64,000 nucleotides of DNA from Gloeobacter morelensis MG652769 (lineage in GTDB: Bacteria; Cyanobacteriota; Cyanobacteriia; Gloeobacterales; Gloeobacteraceae): positions 1,798,001-1,862,000 of the forward strand of contig NZ_CP063845.1 of assembly GCF_021018745.1 (NCBI RefSeq), in the 5' to 3' direction. Both the position numbers and the translations under genes were made by a program. Below are positions 46,701 to 54,924 of the stretch, in pieces. Positions within the stretch are counted from its first letter, which is position 1. The number at the start of each line of letters is the position of its first letter. The notes beneath the pieces were generated by a model. The model ran no database searches, was not told where the DNA came from, and worked only from the letters and a program-made list of their open reading frames with translations.

Positions 46701-49533
46701 CCAGGGCGCGCACCAGGGCGAGCGTCGCCACCGTCTCGACGCTCGGAGCCATCGGCGTTGCCGGGGGCTCCTCTGCGGTCGGGGCGGATGCTTCGGTAAA
46801 AGCCATCTGGGACTTCGGTGCCAATTCGCAGGGATTGACGAAGAAGCGGGGCTGGCGATCGAGGGCGAACGGGCGGCTGAAGCGGTCGGCAAACAGCGCC
46901 TGCGCATCCACCGGCACCCCCAGGGCAAAAGCCGCCCCGACCGCGGCGAGCAACCCGACCAGCGAAGGGCCGCCCGCGTCCAGGGGAATGGCGGGTACCG
47001 GCAGAAATTCTCCCGCCAGACCGCTCAGGATCCGGCCGGGACCGACTTCGATGAGCAGATCCGCCCCCGCCGCAACGGTTCTAGCTGCCTCCACAAAGCG
47101 CACCGGCCCAGTCACCTGGCGCACCAGATGCGCGCGCAGCTCGGTTTGAGGATCGAGCAGCGCCCCGGTCAGGGTCGAGGCCACCGGCCGGTTCGGGCGA
47201 TCGAAGCGCACGTGCTGCAGATGAGCGGCCAGGGCGTTTGCCGCCTGGGCCACCAGGGGCGAATGAAAGGCGTGGGAGACACGAATCTGCACCGCCTCGA
47301 TCCCGCGCTCGCCGCAGCGATCGATCACCGCCGCCACCGCCGCGGCGGGGCCGGAGATCACGGTCTGGCAGGGCGCATTGAGACCGGCGATTACCACCGT
47401 TTCGTTTTCAATTAGTTCTGTAACCTGTGCAGGGGTGGCCCGGATGCTCGCCATCGTGCCGGTCGGGCCGCTGCCGCCGCCCATCGCCCGGCCGCGGGCG
47501 GCGGCAAGCGCAATGGCCGCCTCCGCTCCCAACGCGCCGCTCCAGTGCAGGGCCGCCAGTTCACCCAGGCTATGGCCCGCAGCGATCTCAGCGCGCACCC
47601 CGAGGCGTTCGAGTACGCCCAATCCGGCCAGGGCGGCGGTGACGATGGCCGGTTGGACGATTGCGGTGGCTGCTCCGGTCACTGTCGCCGGAAGATTCGC
47701 CCGGCCATAGAGGGCCTGGACCGCCTCGAAGCGACGCGCCCAGATGCCGCCATCCAAGTGGGGAGGCGCTCCCTGGCCTGGGAAGAGAAAGCCGATGCGC
47801 GGCCGAGTGCGGCCGGAAGCCAGAAAGAGGCCGCCCGCAGGTTCGATGCGGCGGGTCTCACCCGCCAGTAGCCACGCCTGCAATTGTTGCAGGCGGGTAT
47901 GCAGGTCCAAAGGACGAACAGCGACGATAGCGGCCCGCCAGGGTCTTCCCTCCAGATCCGCCGCGAGCCGGGCGGCCAGATCGGTCAGATCCGAGCGCGA
48001 AAGCCCTGCAGCGAGGGCCAACAGATGCTCGACTTTGGCCAACAGCGCACGGCCATCCTCGGCGTCGATGAGCAGCAATTCAGCGTCCTGGGCCGATCGC
48101 AGCAGCGTGCGCTGGGCGTGGGTGAGGGGCCGGGAGCCAGCCGGGTCGCCTTCCATGACGATGTGGGCGTTGATGCCGCCGAAGCCCATCGAACTCACCG
48201 CCGAGCGCAGCGGCACTCCCGCGGGCCAGGCTTCACCCGCCTTGAGGGCACGCAGGGCCGGGGTCTGCTCGGTAAGTTGCTTGTGGGGCGCTTCGCAACC
48301 GGTGGTAGGCGGCACGATGCCCGTGTGCACGGCCATCGCCGCTTTAATCAGCCCCGCCACCCCGGCAGCGGCCTTGGTGTGGCCGATGATCGCTTTAATC
48401 GACCCCACCGCCACGGGTGGAGCCTGCGGGTCGGCCTCCCGGCGGGCGCGGGAGAGTACGCGCAGTTCGCACTCGTCGCCCACCGCCGTGCCGGTGCCGT
48501 GGCCTTCGAAGTAGCCGACGCTTTCAGGGCCGAAGCCCGTGTGGCGATAAGCGCGCCGCAGCGCCAGCAACTGCCCTTCGACTTCCGGACGGGTGAGCCC
48601 GCCGCTGCCGTCGGAGGAGACGCCCCAGCCGCGGACCACCGCGTAGATGCGACGGTTCTCGATCACAGCATCGGTGTGACGCATCAGCACCAACATCCCG
48701 CAGCCTTCGCCCGGCAAAAAGCCCGCCGGGCGGCTGTCGTAGATGCGCATGTCTTCTGCAGAAAGGGCTCCCGCCTTCGAGAAGCCGACCATCTCGAACG
48801 GGTCAAGGCTCAGATCGACGCCCCCGGCGATGGCGACATCGAGATCCCCCGCCACCAGACTGGTGCAGGCGGAAGCAATCGCCAACAGCGAAGAGCTACA
48901 GGCGCCGTCGACGGTATAACCACCCCCCTTGAAATCGAAGTAGTTGCAGATGCGGCCTGCGATCGTGTTGGCGAGGCCGCCCGCCAGGGAGTCTTCACCG
49001 ATGGGTGCAAAGGGCGCCTTGAAGCGTTCGCCCAGCTTCGTCACCAGCTCCCGGCGCCCGGATTCGCCGATGCCCGCTTCATCGAGCACCGCTTCGGCCA
49101 CCCGGCGCACGTAGGGCCAGCGCAGGCGCATGATGTTGGCCCGCGAGAATTCGCCGGTGAGCGTGTTGCCCAGGAGCACACCGGTGGCGGCGAGGGGTAG
49201 GCCCGCCCCGCCGGGAAATCCGGCGTCGCAGAGAGCCCGCTCGGCGATATCGAGGGCGAGCCAGTGGGTCAGATCTGCCGAGCGGTAGGCGTTGCCGCCG
49301 ACGCGAAAGCGCACCCGGTCGAACTCGTAGCCTTCGATCAGGGCGGCTTCGCGACCGTAGGTGCGGTCGGGGGCGGTGCGGTCGTCGGACTGGTAATCGT
49401 CCAGGTTCAGCCTCTCGGCCGGAAACTGCCGGAAGGCGCGGCGCTGGGCCAGCACGTTCTGCCACAGCTCGGCGGGCGAACCGGCGTCCGGGTACTGGCA
49501 GGCCATGCCGACAATCGCGACTGCGTGGGTCAT
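43699..49533 (-). CDS. pksE: Enediyne-type iterative polyketide synthase (PKSE: KS-AT-ACP-KR-DH-PPTase)
   Basis: A 1944-residue iterative type I synthase with the PKSE domain order. The KS (about 1-460) has Cys212 in DGACSSSLL, His345 in EGHGTGT and His385 in IGHTKAA. The AT (about 575-890) has Ser655 in AGHSLGE and His757 in VSHAFHS. The single ACP is near 940-1010 with Ser970 in LHLNS. The KR (about 1195-1430) has SGGGKGIAS and Tyr1345 in DYATAN. The DH (about 1455-1720) has His1475 in LEDHIF and DTALHGIQ near 1645. The C-terminal phosphopantetheinyl transferase has VGCDIE (Asp1820) and WAAVESLKKAG (Glu1866). That intrinsic PPTase and the length are diagnostic of PKSE. ATG 49533 follows GGGAG; longer in-frame starts look non-coding. 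The product in studied systems is a 15- or 16-carbon polyene; here it is unknown. Confidence 0.95.
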   Translation of the reverse strand: MTHAVAIVGMACQYPDAGSPAELWQNVLAQRRAFRQFPAERLNLDDYQSDDRTAPDRTYGREAALIEGYEFDRVRFRVGGNAYRSADLTHWLALDIAERALCDAGFPGGAGLPLAATGVLLGNTLTGEFSRANIMRLRWPYVRRVAEAVLDEAGIGESGRRELVTKLGERFKAPFAPIGEDSLAGGLANTIAGRICNYFDFKGGGYTVDGACSSSLLAIASACTSLVAGDLDVAIAGGVDLSLDPFEMVGFSKAGALSAEDMRIYDSRPAGFLPGEGCGMLVLMRHTDAVIENRRIYAVVRGWGVSSDGSGGLTRPEVEGQLLALRRAYRHTGFGPESVGYFEGHGTGTAVGDECELRVLSRARREADPQAPPVAVGSIKAIIGHTKAAAGVAGLIKAAMAVHTGIVPPTTGCEAPHKQLTEQTPALRALKAGEAWPAGVPLRSAVSSMGFGGINAHIVMEGDPAGSRPLTHAQRTLLRSAQDAELLLIDAEDGRALLAKVEHLLALAAGLSRSDLTDLAARLAADLEGRPWRAAIVAVRPLDLHTRLQQLQAWLLAGETRRIEPAGGLFLASGRTRPRIGFLFPGQGAPPHLDGGIWARRFEAVQALYGRANLPATVTGAATAIVQPAIVTAALAGLGVLERLGVRAEIAAGHSLGELAALHWSGALGAEAAIALAAARGRAMGGGSGPTGTMASIRATPAQVTELIENETVVIAGLNAPCQTVISGPAAAVAAVIDRCGERGIEAVQIRVSHAFHSPLVAQAANALAAHLQHVRFDRPNRPVASTLTGALLDPQTELRAHLVRQVTGPVRFVEAARTVAAGADLLIEVGPGRILSGLAGEFLPVPAIPLDAGGPSLVGLLAAVGAAFALGVPVDAQALFADRFSRPFALDRQPRFFVNPCELAPKSQMAFTEASAPTAEEPPATPMAPSVETVATLALVRALVAEKSELPPEAVEPEHRLLSDLHLNSITVSQLVADAARRMGLTPPTAPGDYADATVAALAAALDELALGGPKAEVSQRPPDGIDVWIRGFGIELCERSLPPVSMPEVPSGLWKRIAPPAHPIAGALAAGLSELPGRGVLLCLPQAGETPAVGLLLEAARTALADTATTHFVVVGSGGAGFARTLHLETPRLTVCVLDLPFDIQTAPGRVSAEIAAAEGYTEVHYDLQGRRYEPVLRPLELPAIEPVDLGTQDVLLVSGGGKGIASECALSFAREYGVSLILLGRSHPASDPELATNLERFAAAGVRYRYCACDVLDGDSVRSAVREAEAQLGAVTALLHSAGRNVPRLIAGLDAESFERTLAPKLTGLSNLLAAVDPQRLRLLVTFGSIIARSGMQGNADYATANEWLAILTERWAQQHPHCRCLAAEWSVWSGLGMGERLGRISALIEQGITPIPPQAGVQMLHQLVATAARPTAVVVAGRFGEPPTLKLEAKPLPFLRFLERPRVYYPDIELVVEADLTVASDPYLEDHIFASQRLFPAVMGLEAMAQAAMALSGSTGMPHFEQVEFRRPIVVPAEGSRTIRVVALQSEPGRVAVAIRSEDTGFGIDHFRAVCRFGIEVLPECALSAGEWIDQPALAVDPKSHLYGSILFHTGRFQRLQRYQYLRATECFAEIGPDLQSEWFSRLMPSQLLLGDPGARDTALHGIQACIPHAILLPVGVDRLVNLTGRPLAPHRSLFIHARERAREGNLFTYDLAIIDAEGQIQERWEGLRLQLMSGTEWRAAWPAPLLAPYIERRLQELNPGLPLAVAVHQDDGDSRRRRSDQAIFQASGAPGRILRRPDGAPEVLGFERSVSAAHAGPLTLAVASDEPVGCDIEIVTSRPPAVWLDLLGPERAALARLIAERLGGEDAAYTRVWAAVESLKKAGQPLTAPLTFVTAQADGWVVLAAGQLVVATFVAPVRELGGELALAVLSRQGAFLQESTTLACLKRALHKGDNR

Positions 49534-49568
49534 GGTGACAAACTCCCTTTGCATAGGATGGGACAGGA

Positions 49569-50534
49569 TTAGCCGGCGCTCGCCGGAACGGCTGCCTTGG
49601 GCGCACCCGGGCGCTCGGTCCGTTCGTTCCAGGACTGCACGTACATGCCGAGGCCGCGCACGAGGCAAACCAGGGTGAGGGCAAAGAAGAAGCCGAACGG
49701 GACGTGCAAGCTCATCAGCAGGCCGTAGGTCGCAGCGAGGCTAAAGCCGAAGAGCACCTGGCCTTTAGGATCGCTGGGGGTCGTGCCCGGATCCGAACAC
49801 ATGTAGAGCGTGTAGAGGACGAATACCGTGCCGGTCATCGGAAAGAGGGCGGCGGCAATCGGCGTGTCGGTGATCAGGCTGCGGACAATTCCCTGAAGGG
49901 CGAACCCGGCGAGCCAGGCGCCAATGAGCGGTATGCGCAGGGTGTTTTTGGCGTTGAGCATACCGCCCAGACCGAGCAGCACGAGGGGCAAAAGCCAGTC
50001 GATGGCCCCCATGGCGTTCTCGGTGAACTGGTAGGGCGGGGTCGTCGTGATCCACGGGAAGACCAGGATCGTCACGGTGATCCCGAAGTTGGACGGGTTG
50101 AGAAAGTGGCGGGTCTTTTTGCCGAAAGGGGCGCGGAAGAGGGTCTTGGAGGCGACGGCGACCGCCGCCGCGAAGGCGACCGGCCAGAGATTTTCGTTGG
50201 CATAGATGAGCAAGGCGATCGAGACGGCGGTGATGTGGGCGGGCAAGAAAAAGTCGAGCTTGTCCTGCCAGCTGCCGTTCAAAAAGCGCACCGGCCGCCG
50301 CCGCGCCCAGGCGTCCACCACCTCGATAATCGCTTCGACGGCGTAGGCGGTGAACAGCGAAACGAGCGGGTAGGCCCAGCTCACCTCGAAGCCGAGAATC
50401 GTATGACCCAACAGCGTTAAGATCGTGCCGGTGAGGGCGAAGCGGCGCAGGCCGACCAGGCGCGGATCGGTGGGAGCACTTTTGCTCGGGCTGGCCGCAG
50501 CGGTCTGGGAACCGAGAAGCAAGTTGCCTGACAT
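49569..50534 (-). CDS. unbU: UnbU/E5-type enediyne cassette membrane protein (RnfD/NqrB-like)
   Basis: A 321-residue membrane protein with about eight to nine helices, related to the RnfD/NqrB subunits of ion-pumping oxidoreductases. SKTLFRAPFGKKTRHFLNPSNFGITVTIL and TLYMCSDPGTTPSDPKGQ are the conserved loops, the second corresponding to the flavin-attachment area in RnfD. UnbU proteins occur in nearly all enediyne loci and are needed for the core, but their reaction is not known; electron transfer is a reasonable idea. The gene begins 4 bases after unbV ends and is 35 bases from pksE. Confidence 0.9.
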   Translation of the reverse strand: MSGNLLLGSQTAAASPSKSAPTDPRLVGLRRFALTGTILTLLGHTILGFEVSWAYPLVSLFTAYAVEAIIEVVDAWARRRPVRFLNGSWQDKLDFFLPAHITAVSIALLIYANENLWPVAFAAAVAVASKTLFRAPFGKKTRHFLNPSNFGITVTILVFPWITTTPPYQFTENAMGAIDWLLPLVLLGLGGMLNAKNTLRIPLIGAWLAGFALQGIVRSLITDTPIAAALFPMTGTVFVLYTLYMCSDPGTTPSDPKGQVLFGFSLAATYGLLMSLHVPFGFFFALTLVCLVRGLGMYVQSWNERTERPGAPKAAVPASAG

Positions 50535-50538
50535 CGTG

Positions 50539-52518
50539 TTACATCTCCTTCTTCGATGCGTGGGTGGGGCCGAGCACGACCGTGTGCCAGCCGGTGGTCA
50601 ACTCGAAGCGGTCGCGATGGACCCGGCCTTCGCCGTCGCGCCAGCGCAGCGCCACGCGCACAGGTGTACCGGCGCTCACCGTTCCCAGGCCAAAGTGCAG
50701 TTCGGGGGCGCGCTTGCCGGCATGGCCGTTGCCGCCGTCGATCTGGGAGATGAATTTGCGGCCGTCGGGCAATTCGAGCGTCGCCTCCGCACCGATCGCC
50801 GGGCGACCGGGAGTGTCGGCGCCGGGGTGGCCCGAGCGCACTTTGTGGGAACCTACCGCCTGTCCGGCCGGGGGCAGCAATACGTGCAATCCCAGGAATT
50901 GACCGTTCTTGGGGCTCTGGTTGGCGTAAAAATACGAAGTCGTGAACTGGTCGCCGGTGGCAAAGTCGAGGCGGCCGTCGCCGTCGACATCCGCCGTGGC
51001 GATCCCCCGCGAGACGCGCGGCCGGCCGAGGCCGATGTCTTTGGCCAGGTCGAAGTAGCGCCCGCGCGAGTCGCGCACGAAAAACGGATTGGGCCGATCG
51101 CTGCTCAAGTCGTCGCCCAGCACCAGTTGCGGCCAGGTGGCGGGGTTGGCGACCAGTTCGTCGCTGCCGGTGGCCGCCTCCTGCAGTTCAGGCCAGCGAT
51201 TAATCGTCCCGCGCAGGAACCCGACCGCCTGGAGCGCCTCCAGTTCGCCGTCGTTGTCAAAGTCGTTGAGGCGCACCTCCCAGCCCCAGCCGTAGCTGCG
51301 CGACAGGCCGAGCGCCTCGCTGCGGTCGGTAAACGGCGCGAGGCCGCCCGCCATGGCCGCCAGGTTGCCGGTGTTGATAAATGCAAAGTTGCTCTCCTGC
51401 AGGCCGAAGGGCTGGGTGATGTTGGTGACGAACATATCCAGGCGACCGTCGCGGTCGATGTCGCCGAAGTCGATGCCCATGCCCTTGAAGGAATCCTTGC
51501 CCAGCACCTTCGAGGTCGGGGTGGTGAGGGTGCGCTCGCCTTCGAGGGAGACCAGGCGCACCCGGCCGGGGGTGGAGCGGTTGTGGAAGAGGCGATCGGG
51601 ACCAAAGTCGTTGGCCACATAAATTTCGGGCAGTTGATCGCCGTCGATGTCGGCGGCACCCACTGCAAGCGACCAGCTGCGCGCCATCTCGCCCTCGAAG
51701 CCGGCGGCTTCGGCAAATTGCCCGGTGCCCTTGCCCAAATAGATGCGCTGGCTGCCGCCGTTGACGTTGCCGCGGGAGAACGAATGCTGCATCCAGCCTC
51801 CGGCGGGGCGACCTGTCTCCCGCGATCCGCCGCCCAATAGCCGCGAACCGTCGCCGAAGTAGTTGCCGATGTAGAGATCCTGGTGACCGTCGCCGTCGAT
51901 GTCGGCCATGGTCGTGGCGATCGTGTACCAGCGCTCGACTTTGGGTACCAGTTCCTGCACCGCAAAGCGCGCCGGGCCGAAACCGGTCTCAGCCGGGGTC
52001 GTGGGTTGCTGGATAAAGAGAATCGGCGAGCGGCCGAAGTAGTAGACCATCGCGTCGGTGCGGCCGTCCTCGTTGAAGTCGCCCGGCTGGCAGCCCATCG
52101 GGGCGATGCTCGCTTGATCAAAGGGCAGCTTGCCAGGTTCGAAGGTAAAGGGCCGGTAGCGCTCGCCGGTGCCCGGCGCCGGGGCGACGATCACCTGGTC
52201 GGTGCGCGTCTCGACGTAGCACACGTCGTTGGCGAGGCCGTCGCGGTCGAAGTCGTTCAGGGCGACAAACGCACCGCTGGCCGAGATCCAGGCGGCGATG
52301 TGCTCCAGGTCGGGATGCACCTTGCGGATGAACTGATGGGCCGGGCCGCTCACCGCCGGCAGGGGCGATTCTTTAAAGTGAAAGCGCTGGGCCATCGCCC
52401 GCTGTTCGTGGGCGGGCAACTCCGGCAGGCGGGCGAGGCCCCAGAAACCCAGGATGAGCGCCCCGGCCGCGATCTGGCCGCTGTGCAGACGCAGTTTCTC
52501 GAAGCTCAGTGCGGTCAT
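50539..52518 (-). CDS. unbV: UnbV/E4-type FG-GAP and ASPIC/UnbV domain protein
   Basis: A 659-residue protein with an N-terminal membrane anchor or signal (IAAGALILGFWGLARLP) and a beta-propeller built from FG-GAP/VCBS repeats. At least seven Asp-rich calcium loops are visible, for example DFDRDG, DFNEDG, DIDGDG, DIDRDG, DFDNDG and DVDGDG. The C-terminal ASPIC/UnbV domain is AIGAEATLELPDGRKFISQIDGG through LHFGLGTVSAG and LRWRDG. It probably lies on the periplasmic side. It belongs to the conserved enediyne cassette with unknown biochemistry. Its start codon overlaps the unbL stop as ATGA, and unbU starts 4 bases after its end. Confidence 0.92.
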   Translation of the reverse strand: MTALSFEKLRLHSGQIAAGALILGFWGLARLPELPAHEQRAMAQRFHFKESPLPAVSGPAHQFIRKVHPDLEHIAAWISASGAFVALNDFDRDGLANDVCYVETRTDQVIVAPAPGTGERYRPFTFEPGKLPFDQASIAPMGCQPGDFNEDGRTDAMVYYFGRSPILFIQQPTTPAETGFGPARFAVQELVPKVERWYTIATTMADIDGDGHQDLYIGNYFGDGSRLLGGGSRETGRPAGGWMQHSFSRGNVNGGSQRIYLGKGTGQFAEAAGFEGEMARSWSLAVGAADIDGDQLPEIYVANDFGPDRLFHNRSTPGRVRLVSLEGERTLTTPTSKVLGKDSFKGMGIDFGDIDRDGRLDMFVTNITQPFGLQESNFAFINTGNLAAMAGGLAPFTDRSEALGLSRSYGWGWEVRLNDFDNDGELEALQAVGFLRGTINRWPELQEAATGSDELVANPATWPQLVLGDDLSSDRPNPFFVRDSRGRYFDLAKDIGLGRPRVSRGIATADVDGDGRLDFATGDQFTTSYFYANQSPKNGQFLGLHVLLPPAGQAVGSHKVRSGHPGADTPGRPAIGAEATLELPDGRKFISQIDGGNGHAGKRAPELHFGLGTVSAGTPVRVALRWRDGEGRVHRDRFELTTGWHTVVLGPTHASKKEM

Positions 52519-53492
52519 GGGGTGGCTCCTTCCCAGGCGAACTGGTGCTGGATGCTCCTGCGGGTCGCTTCGTAGCCGTCGCGGTCGGTGGGGATACCGT
52601 CCATCGCCCGGGCGGCAAGGTTGCCGACTTTGGCGAGCGGCATCCCCCAGACTGCCTGGCAGGCCAATTCGGTGTGGGCGGCCGGGTTGAGCGCCTGGTG
52701 GCGGGTCATCGCCGCAAAGGCGACCCCCTGGGCGAAGTGCGGCAAATAATCGCCTGCGTAGAGGGCGAGCGCCCCGATCGCCGCCACCGGCACACCCCCG
52801 GCGTAGGCGCAGGCGAGGCCCACCCCGCTCCAGAGGTCGGCGCGGCGGCTTTGATCAAAGGCGGCGATCGCCTTGGGCAGGCGCTGGACGTCGGCCCCTT
52901 CGACAAACCAGAGGCTGCGGCCGACGCCCTGGTCGAAGGCGCGCCGGGTATAACCGGTGAACCCCTCCGGCAATTCCTGCCGGTCGATATAGCGCTTGAA
53001 CTGAAAAAATCCCTGGTGGAACCCGTAGCCGTCCATCGCCAGCCAGCAGAAAAACGGGTCGAGCTTGCGCAAGGTGGGCTCCACCGGCCGGCCCAGACGG
53101 GCGATAGCCAGTCCCGCACCGATATAAGCCATGTAGCGGTGCGGCCCGGCGATGCCCCGGTAGGTGTGGGCGTCGTCGGGACCATTGAGGTAATGGTGAA
53201 AGCGGCCCCGATTCCAGGGAGTCAGGTGATCGAGCAGCGCCAGGGCCATCGCCGCCGCCTCATAGGCAAAACCGCGCCCCTCTTGATCCATGCCTTCGAG
53301 GCAACCGCGCAACACCGCGTCGCTCGGGTCTTCCAGGCCGTGGTTGTAGGCACGCACAAATGTAGCGATCACCTGTTCGATGCGCCGCCGGGTGGCGGGA
53401 TCGCCGCCGCGAAAGCCGCGAAACGCAAAATCGGCTTCTTGGGCCGACAAACCAAACAGGGATTTACGTATCCACCCTGAAGCTGAAACCAT
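52515..53492 (-). CDS. unbL: UnbL/E3-type enediyne cassette protein (DUF1702)
   Basis: A 325-residue DUF1702 protein, the UnbL member of the enediyne core cassette. Typical segments are AYNHGLEDP, GRGFAYEAAAMALALLD, GPHRYMAYIGAGLAIARLG, DGYGFHQGFFQF and RSLWFVEGADVQRLPKAI. It is soluble, Gly- and aromatic-rich, with no signal peptide. The reaction is not known, but the gene is found only in or near PKSE loci. It is the first gene of the operon, about 137 bases from the predicted promoter, and overlaps unbV by four bases. Confidence 0.9.
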   Translation of the reverse strand: MVSASGWIRKSLFGLSAQEADFAFRGFRGGDPATRRRIEQVIATFVRAYNHGLEDPSDAVLRGCLEGMDQEGRGFAYEAAAMALALLDHLTPWNRGRFHHYLNGPDDAHTYRGIAGPHRYMAYIGAGLAIARLGRPVEPTLRKLDPFFCWLAMDGYGFHQGFFQFKRYIDRQELPEGFTGYTRRAFDQGVGRSLWFVEGADVQRLPKAIAAFDQSRRADLWSGVGLACAYAGGVPVAAIGALALYAGDYLPHFAQGVAFAAMTRHQALNPAAHTELACQAVWGMPLAKVGNLAARAMDGIPTDRDGYEATRRSIQHQFAWEGATP

Positions 53493-53635
53493 GTGTGCAC
53501 CTGCTCGTAAAGTTCAAATCGTCAAAAAGTGGCCTGCGGCCCCCGGCATTTCGGTGGCGCGATCGGTGTTTGCAGGGGAGCAATCTGAAGGCAACACCGC
53601 GAAACGGCACTCTTGCCGGTGCGGTGACATCGTCT

Positions 53636-53664
53636 GTATAACAAGCGGTTTTTTGGCGTGTCAA
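53636..53664 (-). promoter_or_regulatory. Promoter of the unbL-pksE operon
   Basis: Read on the minus strand, a perfect -35 TTGACA (53664-53659) is followed, after exactly 17 bases, by a -10 TTATAC (53641-53636). Transcription would start near 53629. The -10 box lies inside the element TGTTATACAG shared with the opposite promoter. Confidence 0.75.
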
Positions 53665-53792
53665 CATCGGTGTAAAACCGTATACAAGCCAATTTTCAAA
53701 ACTCAATAACTGCTCCCGATCCTCCTGGAATCCGCTTTGGGCTGCCGGTTGCAATCCGGAAAATTGCTCTGTATAAAAATTTACCCCTGCAA

Positions 53793-53821
53793 TTGACATC
53801 ACTAAAATCAGCCTGTTATAC
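53793..53821 (+). promoter_or_regulatory. Promoter of the plus-strand arm (membrane protein to HAD genes)
   Basis: A perfect -35 TTGACA (53793-53798), a 17-base spacer and a -10 TTATAC (53816-53821) give a predicted start near 53828, about 108 bases before the first gene. It has the same sequence design as the promoter on the other strand. Confidence 0.75.
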
Positions 53822-53935
53822 AGTCTGTGCAAGCAGAAATCCGGTGGTTTCGCTTGCTTAAACGGAGCGGTTTCAAGCGATGCGCCTGCGTCGAACTGGC
53901 CGTCCGATTTCAACTATCCCGTCAGGAATATCGCC

Positions 53936-54886
53936 ATGAAGCTCGAAATGTCGCCCGGGCAAGATTTGCAGCGGCAGGGGCCGCCCGCGTCGGTGGGCCG
54001 CACCCTCAATAGCTGGTGGGAGCGCGCCGAGGACTATCAAAAACTCGTCTACACGATCGCGGGCGCCCTGTTTGTGATTGGGCTTTTGCACGGGGCAATC
54101 TGGCTGGTGGTGGGCGGCGGCTGGGCCGAAAACGTCTCCTGGCGCAAGCCGACGTTGTTTCTGACCGCCTGCGGGATCACCGCCACCACTTTCGCCTGGT
54201 CGCTGCACTATCTCAAAGTCGATCGCCAGACCGGCTGGCAGCTCGCCATCGGTGTGATCGTCCCGGCTACATTTGTCAGTTCGATGGTCGCCCTGCAACA
54301 GTGGCGGGGCACCCGTTCGCACTTCAACTTTTTTGAATCGCCTCTGGATGCGGCCATCGCCGCCTCGATGGTCGTGATGATCCAGCTGTTGCTGCCCACG
54401 GCGTTCATCTTTTCGCGCCTGAGCTTTACCGCCCTGCGCCCGGTGCCGAAGGATCTGGCCCTGGCGCTGCGCGCCGGCATCTTGATGGTCAATATCAGTT
54501 TCTTTATCGGGTTTGTGACGATCATGAACGCGGTCACCAACGGCCTGCTCTTCACGATCCAGAACCCGAGCGTGATCGGTACGGCTGGGACGATGAAAGT
54601 GCCCCACGGCGTCGCCCTGCACGGATTGCAACTATTCCTGGCCCTGGTGGGTGTGCTCTACTTCAGCCGCTGGAGCGAAGCGAGCCGTCTTGCGGTCGTC
54701 CGCCTCGCCGTGGCGGGCTACGGCCTGCTGGTGGGGGTGGCCGTTTTCCAGACCTTGAGCGGACATGCCCCGCTGGATTTGAGCTTCGTGGTGAGCGCGG
54801 CGGTGGGCACTGGCCTGGTACTGCTGGCCGCCGCCTGCACTCTGGCCCTCTGGGCGCGGATTGCCGCCCCCCGCCAGAGCCCCTGA
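53936..54886 (+). CDS. Unknown multipass membrane protein
   Basis: A 316-residue protein with an N-terminal cytoplasmic tail of about 35 residues and about eight hydrophobic helices (YTIAGALFVIGLLHGAIWLV, FLTACGITATTFAWSL, AIGVIVPATFVSSMVAL, LGVLYF and others). Polar motifs inside or next to the membrane include VPHGVALHGLQLF, with two His five residues apart, and RGTRSHFNFFESPLDA. I do not recognise a family. It is the first gene of the plus-strand arm, 38 bases before the SRPBCC gene, and shares its control region with the polyketide operon. The His pair could bind heme or metal, but this is speculation. Confidence 0.7.
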   Translation: MKLEMSPGQDLQRQGPPASVGRTLNSWWERAEDYQKLVYTIAGALFVIGLLHGAIWLVVGGGWAENVSWRKPTLFLTACGITATTFAWSLHYLKVDRQTGWQLAIGVIVPATFVSSMVALQQWRGTRSHFNFFESPLDAAIAASMVVMIQLLLPTAFIFSRLSFTALRPVPKDLALALRAGILMVNISFFIGFVTIMNAVTNGLLFTIQNPSVIGTAGTMKVPHGVALHGLQLFLALVGVLYFSRWSEASRLAVVRLAVAGYGLLVGVAVFQTLSGHAPLDLSFVVSAAVGTGLVLLAAACTLALWARIAAPRQSP

Positions 54887-54924
54887 TTTGACCCATCTGA
54901 CCTACACCTGCGAGCAGCACGACG

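Larger units (their letters stand above)
53634..53823. repeat. Repeated TTATACAG operator-like element (three copies plus one degenerate)
   Basis: Copies are at 53634-53643 (minus strand TGTTATACAG), 53769-53776 (minus strand TTATACAG) and 53813-53823 (plus strand CTGTTATACAG, a CTGT/ACAG dyad). A weaker relative, GTATACAAG, is at 53680-53688. Two copies sit exactly on the -10 boxes of the divergent promoters. A shared repressor or activator is inferred; part of the match is the -10 box itself, so the common flanking TG and AG are what carry the evidence. Confidence 0.6.
53493..53935. promoter_or_regulatory. Divergent control region of the enediyne-type cluster
   Basis: A 443-base gap between the unbL operon and the plus-strand arm. 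The half nearer the plus-strand arm is AT-rich. It holds two back-to-back promoters of identical form and three copies of a TTATACAG element, listed separately. The leader of unbL is about 137 bases and that of the plus-strand arm about 110 bases, long enough to carry further control, but no riboswitch or stable RNA structure was recognised. Confidence 0.8.

Noticed and set aside
47884-49200. Long open frame on the plus strand antisense to pksE, plus several shorter ones between 44 and 48 kb
   Set aside because: All lie opposite conserved KS, AT, KR and DH motifs and show no protein family; they are frame shadows caused by GC-rich codons.
43699-49533. The large synthase as a heterocyst-glycolipid (HglE) or PUFA synthase
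   Set aside because: It has a single ACP, KR-DH order and a C-terminal phosphopantetheinyl transferase, and is flanked by DUF1702, ASPIC/UnbV, UnbU and TEBC genes. HglE and PUFA synthases lack this set.
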